Positions 1 to 5,879 of a stretch of DNA of 7,254 nucleotides are shown here, piece by piece; the stretch's first letter is position 1, and the number at the start of each line of letters is the position of its first letter. Source of the DNA: Bacteroidales bacterium (GTDB lineage: Bacteria; Bacteroidota; Bacteroidia; Bacteroidales; UBA932); the NCBI GenBank assembly GCA_017509375.1, contig JAFWPT010000308.1, positions 1-7,254 on the forward strand, written 5' to 3'. The notes beneath the pieces were generated by a model. That model ran no database searches. It was not told the origin of the DNA and worked only from the letters and a program-made list of their open reading frames with translations. The translations under genes were made by a program, and so were the position numbers.

Positions 1-2
1 AT

Positions 3-1019
3 ACCGCAGGATTCGACGTTACCATTGCAGGAAAGACCTACAACAAGGAGACGGACGGAAACGCAACGCTGCTTGCCGACGGAGATGTCTTCAAGACTTC
101 CAGTATGTCCGGCATCATTTTCCTGGACGCTTCAGCTACCGTCACCAACACTTCCGAGGCCAAAATCACGGGCGACGTGGTCCTTGCCAGCAACGACCTG
201 GATCATCCTGCAACCTATGCGGGCACCCTCAGCAAATCGTTCGTCCTGGAGTCCGGCAGCCTTGTCTTCGACAACCTCATCATCGATATGGCCGCAATGA
301 CTTCCGGTCAGTTCATGACCAAGAAGGACAACAACGGTAGCTTCGGCTCGCTTACCGTCAGCCAGTGCGACATCAGGAACGTCAAGAGGCCTTTCTTCAC
401 GCCCAACAGCAGCGCCCTGGAATACGGTATCACCAGCGTCACGATGAACGGCAACCGTATAGGTACCGGTGCCGGCGTGCAGCTTTTCCCCATCAACTCC
501 GGCGCCACGACGCTCAAAGGCTACAAGGACTTCACCTTCACCAACAACGTCCTTTACAGTTCTACCAGAGAAGCCCTTCAGACCTATGTGTTCGCAACAT
601 CGGCAGGCGGCATCGATCCGGCTTCCTGCCAGCAGGTAGTGGTGATGGACAACAACCTGTTCTACAACATTGCGGCCAGCAGCGGCATCTTCAGGACGCA
701 CATCCTCAAATCGGTGAGCATCCGGAACAACATCCTATGGGCCAAAGATGGCTCCTACAGCAGCAACATCAAGATGTTCAAGGCCAACATCGGCACTGAA
801 GAAAATCCGGCTCAATTCGATGGCGTATCCTCAGACAACTACTGTTTCGGCAACCTCGGTGAAAAGACCTGGACAATCAGCGATCAAGCCTGCCGCGGAC
901 CCCTCACGGACGTTACCATCCTGGATTCGAACCCCATAGCAAGCTTCAACACATCCACCGGTGAATTCGAGCTTGTGAGTGCCTACAAGGCGTTCGGCCC
1001 CCAGATCCAACCGCAGTGA
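3..1019 (+). CDS. Right-handed beta-helix protein, DUF4957/DUF5123-like (5' partial)
   Basis: The frame is open from the first bases, so the true start and any signal peptide lie upstream; the first internal ATG (105) is not a convincing start because coding continues before it. The protein shows the beta-helix pattern of short hydrophobic strands ending in Asn pairs: VTMNGNRIG near 440, FTFTNNVLY at 531-557, VVVMDNNLFY at 636-665 and VSIRNNILW at 714-740. The end (NPIASFNTSTGEFEL...) resembles the C-terminal DUF5123 region that follows DUF4957 in Bacteroidota pectate-lyase-like proteins of polysaccharide-utilization loci. This assignment is from memory, not a search. I infer a secreted or surface protein that binds or cuts a polyuronide such as pectin; no catalytic residues can be named. 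The TGA at 1017-1019 is followed in the same frame by an open lyase-like domain, so this may be the first module of a longer protein. Confidence 0.7.
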   Translation, partial: TAGFDVTIAGKTYNKETDGNATLLADGDVFKTSSMSGIIFLDASATVTNTSEAKITGDVVLASNDLDHPATYAGTLSKSFVLESGSLVFDNLIIDMAAMTSGQFMTKKDNNGSFGSLTVSQCDIRNVKRPFFTPNSSALEYGITSVTMNGNRIGTGAGVQLFPINSGATTLKGYKDFTFTNNVLYSSTREALQTYVFATSAGGIDPASCQQVVVMDNNLFYNIAASSGIFRTHILKSVSIRNNILWAKDGSYSSNIKMFKANIGTEENPAQFDGVSSDNYCFGNLGEKTWTISDQACRGPLTDVTILDSNPIASFNTSTGEFELVSAYKAFGPQIQPQ

Positions 1020-1175
1020 AGGACAGACGCCGCGCCGGCAAGCCCGTCAATCGACCCCGCAGCCGAAGGGACCCTCGTCGCCAATGGTGACGACGGGGGG
1101 ACCTACGGGCTGATTACCTCGAAGGGCTACAATTACGAGACGCCCGACGCGGATCATTCGCCGGCCGTACGGCAC
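1020..1175 (+). other. In-frame coding extension joining the beta-helix stop to the lyase domain
   Basis: Read in the same frame as both neighbours, this stretch has no stop codon. It encodes a Pro/Ala/Ser/Asp-rich linker (RTDAAPASPSIDPAAEG) and then the first strands of the lyase-like domain, including SKGYNYETPD, which is identical in the paralogue at 2950-3894. It therefore behaves as coding sequence, but it contains no ATG, GTG or TTG in this frame that could start the domain, and no signal peptide. A 20-base DNA identity with the paralogue lies at 1125-1144 versus 3160-3179. Either it is translated as a continuation of the upstream gene (readthrough, or a sequencing error at the TGA) or it is the stranded 5' part of a nonsense-interrupted gene. 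Confidence 0.75.
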
Positions 1176-1835
1176 ATGCGCCAGCAGTACGACGCTACGC
1201 TGGGCCGCTGGGTGTTCGCATTCGACATCCATATCGACACCGACACCAACAAAGGAGAAGAGGCGGACCGCCAGCGCAACGAACTCAAGACAGATAACAA
1301 CTCCCCGGTTTCGATGGTGGGCAAAGAGGGACAGACGCTAGAAAACAGCTGGCTGTTCAGGCTCCCGGAAGGAATGAAGACCACCACGTCTTTCACCCAC
1401 GTGCACCAGATAAAGGGACTGGACAACAAAGCTGGCACGGCAGACATCAGCCAGCCCGTGATTACCTTTACCTGCCGCAGCACAAGCTCCGGGCAAGAGT
1501 TCCAGGTAATACACGTGGCACCATCGTCAAGCGGCAGTACTTTAAGCTACATGGCAAAAGTTCCGCTTTCCAACTTCCTCGGGGAATGGGTGAGCGTGGA
1601 GGAACGGATGACCTGCTCCACCACCGGTTCCTACTCGGTGACCATAACCAGGATACGGGACGGAAAGACGCTTGTGGACCTGCAAAAATCGCCGCTCTGC
1701 TTGTGGCGCAGCGGCACTCCGGGACTACGGCCGAAATGGGGTATCTACCGTTGGTTCGGCGATAACCGCTCCGCGGCTTCCCAACTTCGCGACGAGACTC
1801 TGCTCTTTGCAGATTTCAGCGTCAAGGCATATTGA
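1176..1835 (+). CDS. Jelly-roll polysaccharide lyase-like domain, copy 1 (start disrupted or fused upstream)
   Basis: This is a paralogue of the lipoprotein at 2950-3894. Counted from the ATG at 1176, shared blocks are DRQRNELKT (31-39), HVHQIKG (75-81) and RPKWGIYR (185-192), followed by RSAASQLRDE. The charged RxE strand, the His-Gln strand and the K-x-G-x-Y strand resemble the three conserved strands of concanavalin-A-like lyases (PL7, PL13 and Pfam Polysacc_lyase types); family and substrate are not assignable by eye. ATG 1176 is only the first available start: homology runs back to about 1071 and the frame to 1020, so a protein made from 1176 would lack the first strands and any export signal. 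All recognisable motifs are intact, so the only lesion is the TGA at 1017-1019. It ends in TGA inside a terminator stem. Confidence 0.6.
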   Translation: MRQQYDATLGRWVFAFDIHIDTDTNKGEEADRQRNELKTDNNSPVSMVGKEGQTLENSWLFRLPEGMKTTTSFTHVHQIKGLDNKAGTADISQPVITFTCRSTSSGQEFQVIHVAPSSSGSTLSYMAKVPLSNFLGEWVSVEERMTCSTTGSYSVTITRIRDGKTLVDLQKSPLCLWRSGTPGLRPKWGIYRWFGDNRSAASQLRDETLLFADFSVKAY

Positions 1836-1871
1836 AAAAAGGTGGCTGGTTTTTGCCCAGCCACCTTTTTT
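1835..1871. terminator. Bidirectional intrinsic terminator between convergent genes
   Basis: There is a perfect 15-bp stem: AAAAAAGGTGGCTGG (1835-1849) pairs with 1857-1871 around a 7-base loop. The A and T tracts at the base make it work as a rho-independent terminator in both directions. The last base of the forward TGA stop (1833-1835) and most of the reverse TAA stop (1870-1872) lie within it, so it terminates both the lyase-domain gene and the esterase gene. Confidence 0.93.
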
Positions 1872-2847
1872 ATAAGTTCTCAACTACGAAGTCAACAGTC
1901 TTGAAGAAGATTTCTTCCATCTTGTCGGAAGCCTTGGCGTTGAGACTGTGGTCATAATACTTGTAAACCTGCAGGTCCACTTTTGCTTTGTGGTGCTTGA
2001 GCTCCTGTGCAAAAGCTTCACTCTGGCTGTATTCCACCGTGATATCGCCGGTTCCGCAGAACAGCTGGGCGGCAATCTTGGTTTTCTTCGGAATCAGGTA
2101 AAGCGGAGAAGCTTCCCTCAGGTACTTTTCATCGCGGTTGCCGAAGTACTGGATACGCTCCGCGTCTTTAGTCTTCTGGACTATTGCAGCTGTAGTAAGG
2201 TCGTAAATGCCTGAATATCCGACGAAAACCTTAGCCTCTTTGGTAAGCATGGCAGCACAGGCTGAAAGATGAGCTCCGGCCGAACTGCCGGCAAAGCCCA
2301 TACGTGACGGATCTATATTGAGTTCTTTGGCATGGTCGCGGATATACTGGACTGCATCCAGGACATCGTGGATAGATACCTGTACGTTAGCTCCAGGCTC
2401 CGGGGCCAGGGTATATTCTATACGGACACCGGTAATACCGTGATTCTGAGCCAGATACTTGGTGAGCGAACGGGAAGCGTCGAAATTTCCCCGTGCCCAT
2501 CCGCCGCCATGGCAGAAAAACAGAACCGGGGAAGGCGTCTCAGAAATAGCTTTGTCCACTGCAATTTTCAAGGCTCCTTTATACTCGATGACGACGGTCT
2601 CTACCTTATTGTAAAGCTTGCCGCTGAGGCGGTCATTTTCATGGGTATAAGGCGTGTAAAGATCCGGTATTTCGCTCAGGTTCAATATCTTGGCATAGCG
2701 GGCCTCTTTCTGGAGGGCATAAGTGCCGTCGGCTTTCTGCTCAAGCTTCATACCGTAGCGGTTAGTGGGAACAGCGTTCTGGGCGAATGCAGCAGACGCA
2801 GACAGGATAATACTTGCCGCCAGTCCGGCTAAAAAACGTAGTTTCAT
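1870..2847 (-). CDS. Secreted alpha/beta-hydrolase esterase (carbohydrate esterase-like)
   Basis: A 325-residue serine hydrolase with a Sec signal peptide (hydrophobic stretch 5-20, likely cleavage AFA|Q after residue 22). The alpha/beta-hydrolase core is complete: oxyanion-hole motif HGGGW (113-117), nucleophile elbow GSSAG with Ser189, and likely acid Asp268 (GTGD) and base His300 (YYDHS). The HGGGW/GxSxG pattern is that of hormone-sensitive-lipase-like esterases, which in Bacteroidota include acetyl-xylan, pectin acetyl and feruloyl esterases. I infer removal of ester groups from a polysaccharide in the periplasm, because it lies between two lyase-like genes; the exact ester is unknown. 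The ATG at 2845-2847 is directly followed by the signal peptide. It shares a divergent promoter region and a palindromic operator with the lyase at 2950. Confidence 0.88.
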   Translation of the reverse strand: MKLRFLAGLAASIILSASAAFAQNAVPTNRYGMKLEQKADGTYALQKEARYAKILNLSEIPDLYTPYTHENDRLSGKLYNKVETVVIEYKGALKIAVDKAISETPSPVLFFCHGGGWARGNFDASRSLTKYLAQNHGITGVRIEYTLAPEPGANVQVSIHDVLDAVQYIRDHAKELNIDPSRMGFAGSSAGAHLSACAAMLTKEAKVFVGYSGIYDLTTAAIVQKTKDAERIQYFGNRDEKYLREASPLYLIPKKTKIAAQLFCGTGDITVEYSQSEAFAQELKHHKAKVDLQVYKYYDHSLNAKASDKMEEIFFKTVDFVVENL

Positions 2848-2868
2848 AAATTTTAGTGTTTTATTTAA

Positions 2869-2889
2869 TATATTTGTTTGTTATATTTG
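2869..2889 (+). promoter_or_regulatory. Two Bacteroidota -7 elements for the lyase-repressor operon
   Basis: Two exact matches to the Bacteroidota -7 consensus TAnnTTTG (both TATATTTG) lie at 2869-2876 and 2882-2889 on the plus strand. The second would start transcription near 2896, giving a leader of about 54 bases before the ATG at 2950. No clear TTTG -33 element lies about 20 bases upstream of either. Confidence 0.55.
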
Positions 2890-2898
2890 CAAAGAACG

Positions 2899-2914
2899 AA
2901 TTGGTTAACCAATT
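2899..2914. promoter_or_regulatory. Palindromic operator, FCD-GntR type
   Basis: AATTGGTTAACCAATT is a perfect 16-bp palindrome with a TTGGT-nn-ACCAA core. This is the symmetry and half-site recalled for FCD-class GntR repressors; the gammaproteobacterial hexuronate regulators UxuR/ExuR recognise a very similar TTGGTATACCAA core. It lies about 10 bases downstream of one forward and 12 bases downstream of one reverse -7 element, covering the expected start sites in both directions. The obvious candidate ligand is the FCD repressor encoded at 3896-4612, which would then control the lyase, itself and the esterase. Confidence 0.7.
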
Positions 2915-2926
2915 GACCAGCTTTTG

Positions 2927-2934
2927 CAAATATA
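2927..2934 (-). promoter_or_regulatory. Bacteroidota -7 element for the esterase gene
   Basis: CAAATATA on the plus strand is TATATTTG on the reverse strand, an exact TAnnTTTG match. It would start a reverse transcript near 2920, with a leader of about 73 bases to the esterase ATG. The forward promoter at 2882 would start near 2896, so the two transcripts would overlap by about 24 bases. No convincing -33 TTTG is seen. Confidence 0.5.
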
Positions 2935-2949
2935 AATAAAGTTACAGAT

Positions 2950-3894
2950 ATGAGAAAGAATTTCGCGTTTTTTTTGATAATCACGCTTATAGCTGCATGC
3001 AGCTCCGGGTTTCACATCCCGGACCCGGTACCGGGAGGCAACGGCAAAAACAATACCGAACCATCAGGGCAAACCACTCCGGAGGACGACAAAAAACCGG
3101 AATCCGGGCTGGTGGCTGACGGAGATGATGCCCATACTTACGAGCTGATTCTCTCAAAAGGCTACAATTACGAGACGCCGGACCACTCCGGAGCCCACGC
3201 CAATGAACCATTCCGCCATATACGGCAGAGCTATGACAAATCGCTTGGGAAATACGTTTTCGATTTTTATCTGCACATCGAAAACGATGACGACCGGGGA
3301 AAGGCTGAGGTTACCGACCGTCAGCGCAACGAGATAAAGACGGATGCCCATTCTCCGGACTCGCTTGTTGCCCAATACGGCGAAACCCTGAAAATGACAT
3401 GGAAATTCTGCCTGCCCGCCGGGATGAAAACCACCAACAAGTTCGCCCATATCCACCAGCTGAAAGGGATAGACAACAAAGAGGGTACAGCAGACGTCGC
3501 CCTTCCCGGCATCACCTTTACCTGCCGCTCACTAAGCAACGGAAAACAGCAGTTGCAGGTTATCTGCACCGATTCCGCCGTAGAGAGCGACGGGCACCAG
3601 ACATACCTTGCACGTGCGGACCTCGCCGATTTCCTGGGAGAGTGGGTCTCGGTCACTGAAACGGTACTTTTTGCCGACGACGGCGACTATTCAGTAGTAA
3701 TCAACCGCATCAGGGATGGCAAACAACTGGTAAAAGTAGAGCATGCCAAGATTGACACCTGGCGTAAAGACTGCAGCGGCATGCGGCCCAAGTGGGGACT
3801 GTACCGGAATTTCGGCGAAAAACGCTCCATGGCTTCGCAATTAAGAGATGAAATTCTTAAATTTGCGGACTTTGATATTAGGAAACTGAAGTAG
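2950..3894 (+). CDS. Lipoprotein, jelly-roll polysaccharide lyase-like, copy 2
   Basis: A 314-residue protein with a lipoprotein signal: basic start, hydrophobic segment 5-16 and lipobox IAAC with Cys17. A Pro/Gly/Asn/Asp-rich linker (about 18-53) precedes one globular domain (54-314). Conserved strands are DRQRNEIKT (123-131), HIHQLKG (167-173) and RPKWGLYR (279-286), followed by SMASQLRDE, matching copy 1 throughout. The pattern fits concanavalin-A-like polysaccharide lyases, which cut uronic-acid-containing chains by beta-elimination; Arg126/Glu128, His169/Gln170 and Tyr285 are the likeliest active-site residues, by inference only. The lipid anchor suggests outer-membrane attachment, on the periplasmic or outer face. 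The ATG is fixed by the signal peptide; there is no Shine-Dalgarno sequence. It is followed after 1 nt by the repressor gene. CAZy family and substrate are undetermined. Confidence 0.75.
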   Translation: MRKNFAFFLIITLIAACSSGFHIPDPVPGGNGKNNTEPSGQTTPEDDKKPESGLVADGDDAHTYELILSKGYNYETPDHSGAHANEPFRHIRQSYDKSLGKYVFDFYLHIENDDDRGKAEVTDRQRNEIKTDAHSPDSLVAQYGETLKMTWKFCLPAGMKTTNKFAHIHQLKGIDNKEGTADVALPGITFTCRSLSNGKQQLQVICTDSAVESDGHQTYLARADLADFLGEWVSVTETVLFADDGDYSVVINRIRDGKQLVKVEHAKIDTWRKDCSGMRPKWGLYRNFGEKRSMASQLRDEILKFADFDIRKLK

Positions 3895-3895
3895 T

Positions 3896-4612
3896 ATGAC
3901 AGAATACAAGGGGAAAAAGAGTATCGAGAAAGAACTTCAATACGTATTCCAACATATACGGCATCTGATTGAAAACCAAACTGTAAATCCCGGCGAAAGG
4001 CTCCCTGCCGAAAGAAAAATAGCACTCGAAACCGGAGTAAGCCGCGCAAAAGTGCGCCTTGCTTTGGAACGTCTTGAATCTTATGGTGTGCTTTCAATTC
4101 TCCCCCAGAGCGGCTCTGTTCTATCCAATCACTCCAGATCCATACTAGTAAAGCAGATTTCCAATATTGAAGAAAGCAAGGCCTACGACTTCTCGTCATT
4201 GGTACACGTACGTACCCTGCTTGAGGTAGAAGCCGTACGCTTGTGTGCGGTAAACCACACCGCAGAAGAGCTTAACGAAGTCAAACAAGCCCTGGAAGAC
4301 TTCATAGCAAATGCCTATACCCCTCTGAGAGACGAGAAGGATATGGCTTTCCACACAACCATTGCCCGCTGCTGCCACAATACTGTCATGTATTCCCTGC
4401 TGCTCCTGATCGGCCCGGATGTACTCGACTACTATCACCGCCTGAACGCCTGCGCAATGCCGCCGGACGGGGTCATTGAAGACCACAAGCGCATCGTGGA
4501 AATGATAGAGCAACGGAACGCTGACGGCGCCGAGGACGAAATAAGGAAGCATTTTACTGCTATTACCGAATTTGCCGCCAACCGCAGCGAAACGATCCGG
4601 ATGAGGCTGTAG
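3896..4612 (+). CDS. GntR-family transcriptional regulator, FadR/FCD subfamily
   Basis: A 238-residue regulator. The N-terminal winged helix-turn-helix (about 10-78) carries the GntR signature PGERLPAERKIALETGVSR (32-50) followed by the recognition helix and ESYGVL. The C-terminal all-helical FCD ligand domain (about 100-230) has the usual metal-binding set: Asp149 and His153 (DxxxH), His197 and His219. FCD regulators typically bind sugar acids or other carboxylates and repress as dimers on palindromes. ATG 3896 lies one base after the lyase TAG, so it is co-transcribed and probably translationally coupled. The palindrome at 2899-2914 in the operon promoter is the likely operator, giving autoregulation. 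A uronate or unsaturated oligosaccharide breakdown product is a reasonable but unproven inducer. Confidence 0.93.
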   Translation: MTEYKGKKSIEKELQYVFQHIRHLIENQTVNPGERLPAERKIALETGVSRAKVRLALERLESYGVLSILPQSGSVLSNHSRSILVKQISNIEESKAYDFSSLVHVRTLLEVEAVRLCAVNHTAEELNEVKQALEDFIANAYTPLRDEKDMAFHTTIARCCHNTVMYSLLLLIGPDVLDYYHRLNACAMPPDGVIEDHKRIVEMIEQRNADGAEDEIRKHFTAITEFAANRSETIRMRL

Positions 4613-4619
4613 CAGTATC

Positions 4620-4811
4620 TCAAAGGAACTGATACAGCAGCCCGGCGATGCATTGTTCCATCTGCTCCGGAGCAACCGTGGGCTCGAACCTCGCAACCAC
4701 ATTCCCCTTTCGGTCTATCAGGAACTTGGTGAAATTCCACTTGATGTCGGGATTGGAAGCATATTCCGGGTCGATTGCAGAAAGCATCCGGTCCATATCA
4801 ATTGAGACTGA
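4620..4811 (-). pseudogene. Glutathione peroxidase C-terminal remnant
   Basis: Reading the reverse strand from 4811 to the TGA at 4620-4622 gives 63 codons ending in the C-terminal part of a glutathione peroxidase: [20 protein letters not shown], then [18 protein letters not shown]. The family's Trp and Asn of the catalytic tetrad (in WNFTK) are present. The first two thirds, with the peroxidatic Cys and the Gln, are absent: the frame is closed upstream by the stop codon of the dehydrogenase gene at 4812-4814. Recognisable homology starts near the Met codon at 4798-4800 ([12 protein letters not shown]). An independent functional product is unlikely. It lies 7 bases from the convergent repressor stop. 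A deletion that removed the peroxidase 5' part, or a misassembly, would explain it. Confidence 0.85.
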
Positions 4812-5768
4812 TCAATACTTGTAAAACCCTTCACCTGAGCTCTTGCCGAGTTTGCCTTCATCTATCATCTTCTGCAAAACGACAAGCATTCCCTTGAAAT
4901 TGTACGGCATCATCATTTTGCGGAGCAGCGGACTGAACAAGCCGGGGACTTTCTGGTACTGAAGAACAATGTTACGGGCGGTGTTGATTCCCACCACGTC
5001 GAAAATTTCAAATGGGCCGCGGGGCGCACCTGTACCTAACTTCCAAGCCTTGTCTATGCTTTCCGGATCGCTGACTCCGTTGACATAGAGGTCAAGGCCG
5101 GAAAGCAGGAATGGAACGAGCATAGAATTAAGCAGATAGCCATTCTTTTCCTTGTTTACCGGAAGGGCAACCATACGTATGTCGTTTGCAAAATCCATTA
5201 CAGCACTGAACGCTTCCTTTGAAGTTTGCGGCTGGGCCATTATTTCCGCTGTGTTGTTCTTCCAAATCGAATTGGCAAAATGCAGGGACAGGTACTTGGC
5301 GGGACGGCCTGTGTATTTGGCAAATTGCGACGGGAGAAGCGTGGAGGAGTTGGTGCAGAGCAGGGTTTTCTCCGGCATAAGCGGAGCCAAAGCCTCATAG
5401 AAAGCTATCTTGTCTTTCACATTTTCTGCTACAGACTCAATTATGATGTCTGCATCAGCGGCGGCCTTTGCCATATCCAGCTCCAGTTTAAGCCCGGAAT
5501 AGGCCTTCTCCACTCGCTCAAGGCACTTTCCGGAATCGAAATCGCCGGCATCTGCAATACCCCGGCACCAATTGGATGGGCCCTGAGGGGAATCCATCAA
5601 CTTGATTGCATCGATATAAGAACTGCGAAGATTGTCAATCTTCGGTTGAGTGCGGCCTATGCTCCCTTGGCTGCGCAGCCATATAGTCACATCAAAACCG
5701 CAATATGCCGCCTGGAAGGCAATCTGGCTTCCAAGTACTCCGCCACCGGCGATAACTACCTTTTTCAT
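4812..5768 (-). CDS. 3-hydroxyacyl-CoA dehydrogenase family protein
   Basis: A 318-residue NAD(P)-dependent dehydrogenase. Residues 3-31 form the Rossmann beta-alpha-beta with GGGVLGSQIA (8-17). Active-site residues align with human HAD numbering shifted by about five: Ser142 (TNSS), His163 (LHFAN), Glu175 (AEIM) and Asn214 (GYLLNS). The C-terminal helical domain ends in the family-typical GEGFYKY. Typical members oxidise L-3-hydroxyacyl-CoA to 3-oxoacyl-CoA; the same fold includes L-gulonate 3-dehydrogenase, so the substrate is not fixed. Two oddities: strand 2 ends in WLR, where NAD-specific members usually have an acidic residue that binds the adenosine ribose, and the loop between the Rossmann signature and IIIES is longer than usual. 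The start at 5766-5768 is just before the Rossmann strand and has a good promoter upstream. Confidence 0.9.
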   Translation of the reverse strand: MKKVVIAGGGVLGSQIAFQAAYCGFDVTIWLRSQGSIGRTQPKIDNLRSSYIDAIKLMDSPQGPSNWCRGIADAGDFDSGKCLERVEKAYSGLKLELDMAKAAADADIIIESVAENVKDKIAFYEALAPLMPEKTLLCTNSSTLLPSQFAKYTGRPAKYLSLHFANSIWKNNTAEIMAQPQTSKEAFSAVMDFANDIRMVALPVNKEKNGYLLNSMLVPFLLSGLDLYVNGVSDPESIDKAWKLGTGAPRGPFEIFDVVGINTARNIVLQYQKVPGLFSPLLRKMMMPYNFKGMLVVLQKMIDEGKLGKSSGEGFYKY

Positions 5769-5795
5769 AAAAGATTACGTTTTATTTATTTGCCC

Positions 5796-5826
5796 CAAAT
5801 ATAAAAAATATATAGCTTTTGACAAA
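5796..5826 (-). promoter_or_regulatory. Bacteroidota promoter for the dehydrogenase gene
   Basis: On the reverse strand, TTTG (5826-5823) lies 19 bp upstream of TATATTTG (5803-5796), matching the Bacteroidota -33/-7 arrangement. Transcription would start near 5790, giving a short leader of about 22 bases before the ATG at 5768. The -33 box lies inside the inverted repeat 5816-5850. Confidence 0.7.
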
Positions 5827-5850
5827 CAGATTCAAGCTGTTTGCAAAAAG
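5816..5850. repeat. Imperfect inverted repeat in a divergent promoter region, possible operator
   Basis: CTTTTGACAAACAG (5816-5829) and CTGTTTGCAAAAAG (5837-5850) are inverted repeats matching at 12 of 14 positions around a 7-base spacer, with a perfect inner 7-bp pair CAAACAG/CTGTTTG. It overlaps the -33 box of the reverse promoter and ends 3 bases before the forward -7 box, a good position for a regulator of both genes. No cognate regulator can be named. Confidence 0.5.
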
Positions 5851-5853
5851 TGG

Positions 5854-5861
5854 TATATTTG
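5854..5861 (+). promoter_or_regulatory. Bacteroidota -7 element for the 5880 gene
   Basis: An exact TATATTTG match lies 18 bases before the ATG at 5880, predicting a very short leader of roughly 12 bases. No TTTG is found at the standard -33 spacing. Confidence 0.5.
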
Positions 5862-5879
5862 CGATAATATTTTGCAGCC

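Larger units (their letters stand above)
2882..2934. repeat. 12-bp inverted repeat enclosing the operator palindrome
   Basis: TATATTTGCAAA at 2882-2893 is repeated in perfect inverted orientation at 2923-2934. Each arm contains a -7 promoter element pointing towards the other. The repeat is centred 1.5 bp from the centre of the inner 16-bp palindrome, so the region has nested, almost coaxial dyad symmetry. Confidence 0.85.

Noticed and set aside
132..701. A 189-codon open frame on the reverse strand inside the beta-helix gene
   Set aside because: The forward frame shows clear beta-helix repeats and the reverse product has no recognisable motif or signal; long antisense frames are common in GC-richer coding sequence.
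365..799. A 144-codon forward frame overlapping the beta-helix gene
   Set aside because: Its product is dominated by Gln, Arg and His with no fold-like pattern, as expected for a frame-shifted shadow.
1017..1019. TGA as a reassigned sense codon or selenocysteine codon
   Set aside because: The TGA at 1833 lies at a strong terminator, so TGA is used as a stop here; no SECIS-like hairpin is evident after 1019 and the position lies in a linker, not an active site.
2332..2832. A 166-codon forward frame opposite the esterase gene
   Set aside because: The esterase on the other strand has a complete signal peptide and catalytic triad; this frame is antisense to it and shows nothing of its own.
3896..4612. 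A separate promoter for the repressor gene
   Set aside because: Only one base separates it from the lyase stop and no TAnnTTTG element is obvious just upstream, so co-transcription is the simpler reading.
4612..4638. Possible terminator after the repressor gene: GCAGTATC pairing with GATACAGC
   Set aside because: The stem has an A-A mismatch and an 11-base loop, is weak, and lacks a U tract in either direction.
3687..4702. Reverse-strand frames (3687-4199, 4196-4702, 4435-4740) opposite the lyase end, repressor and peroxidase remnant
   Set aside because: They are out of frame with the real genes, and the overlapped GntR/FCD and peroxidase readings are far better supported.
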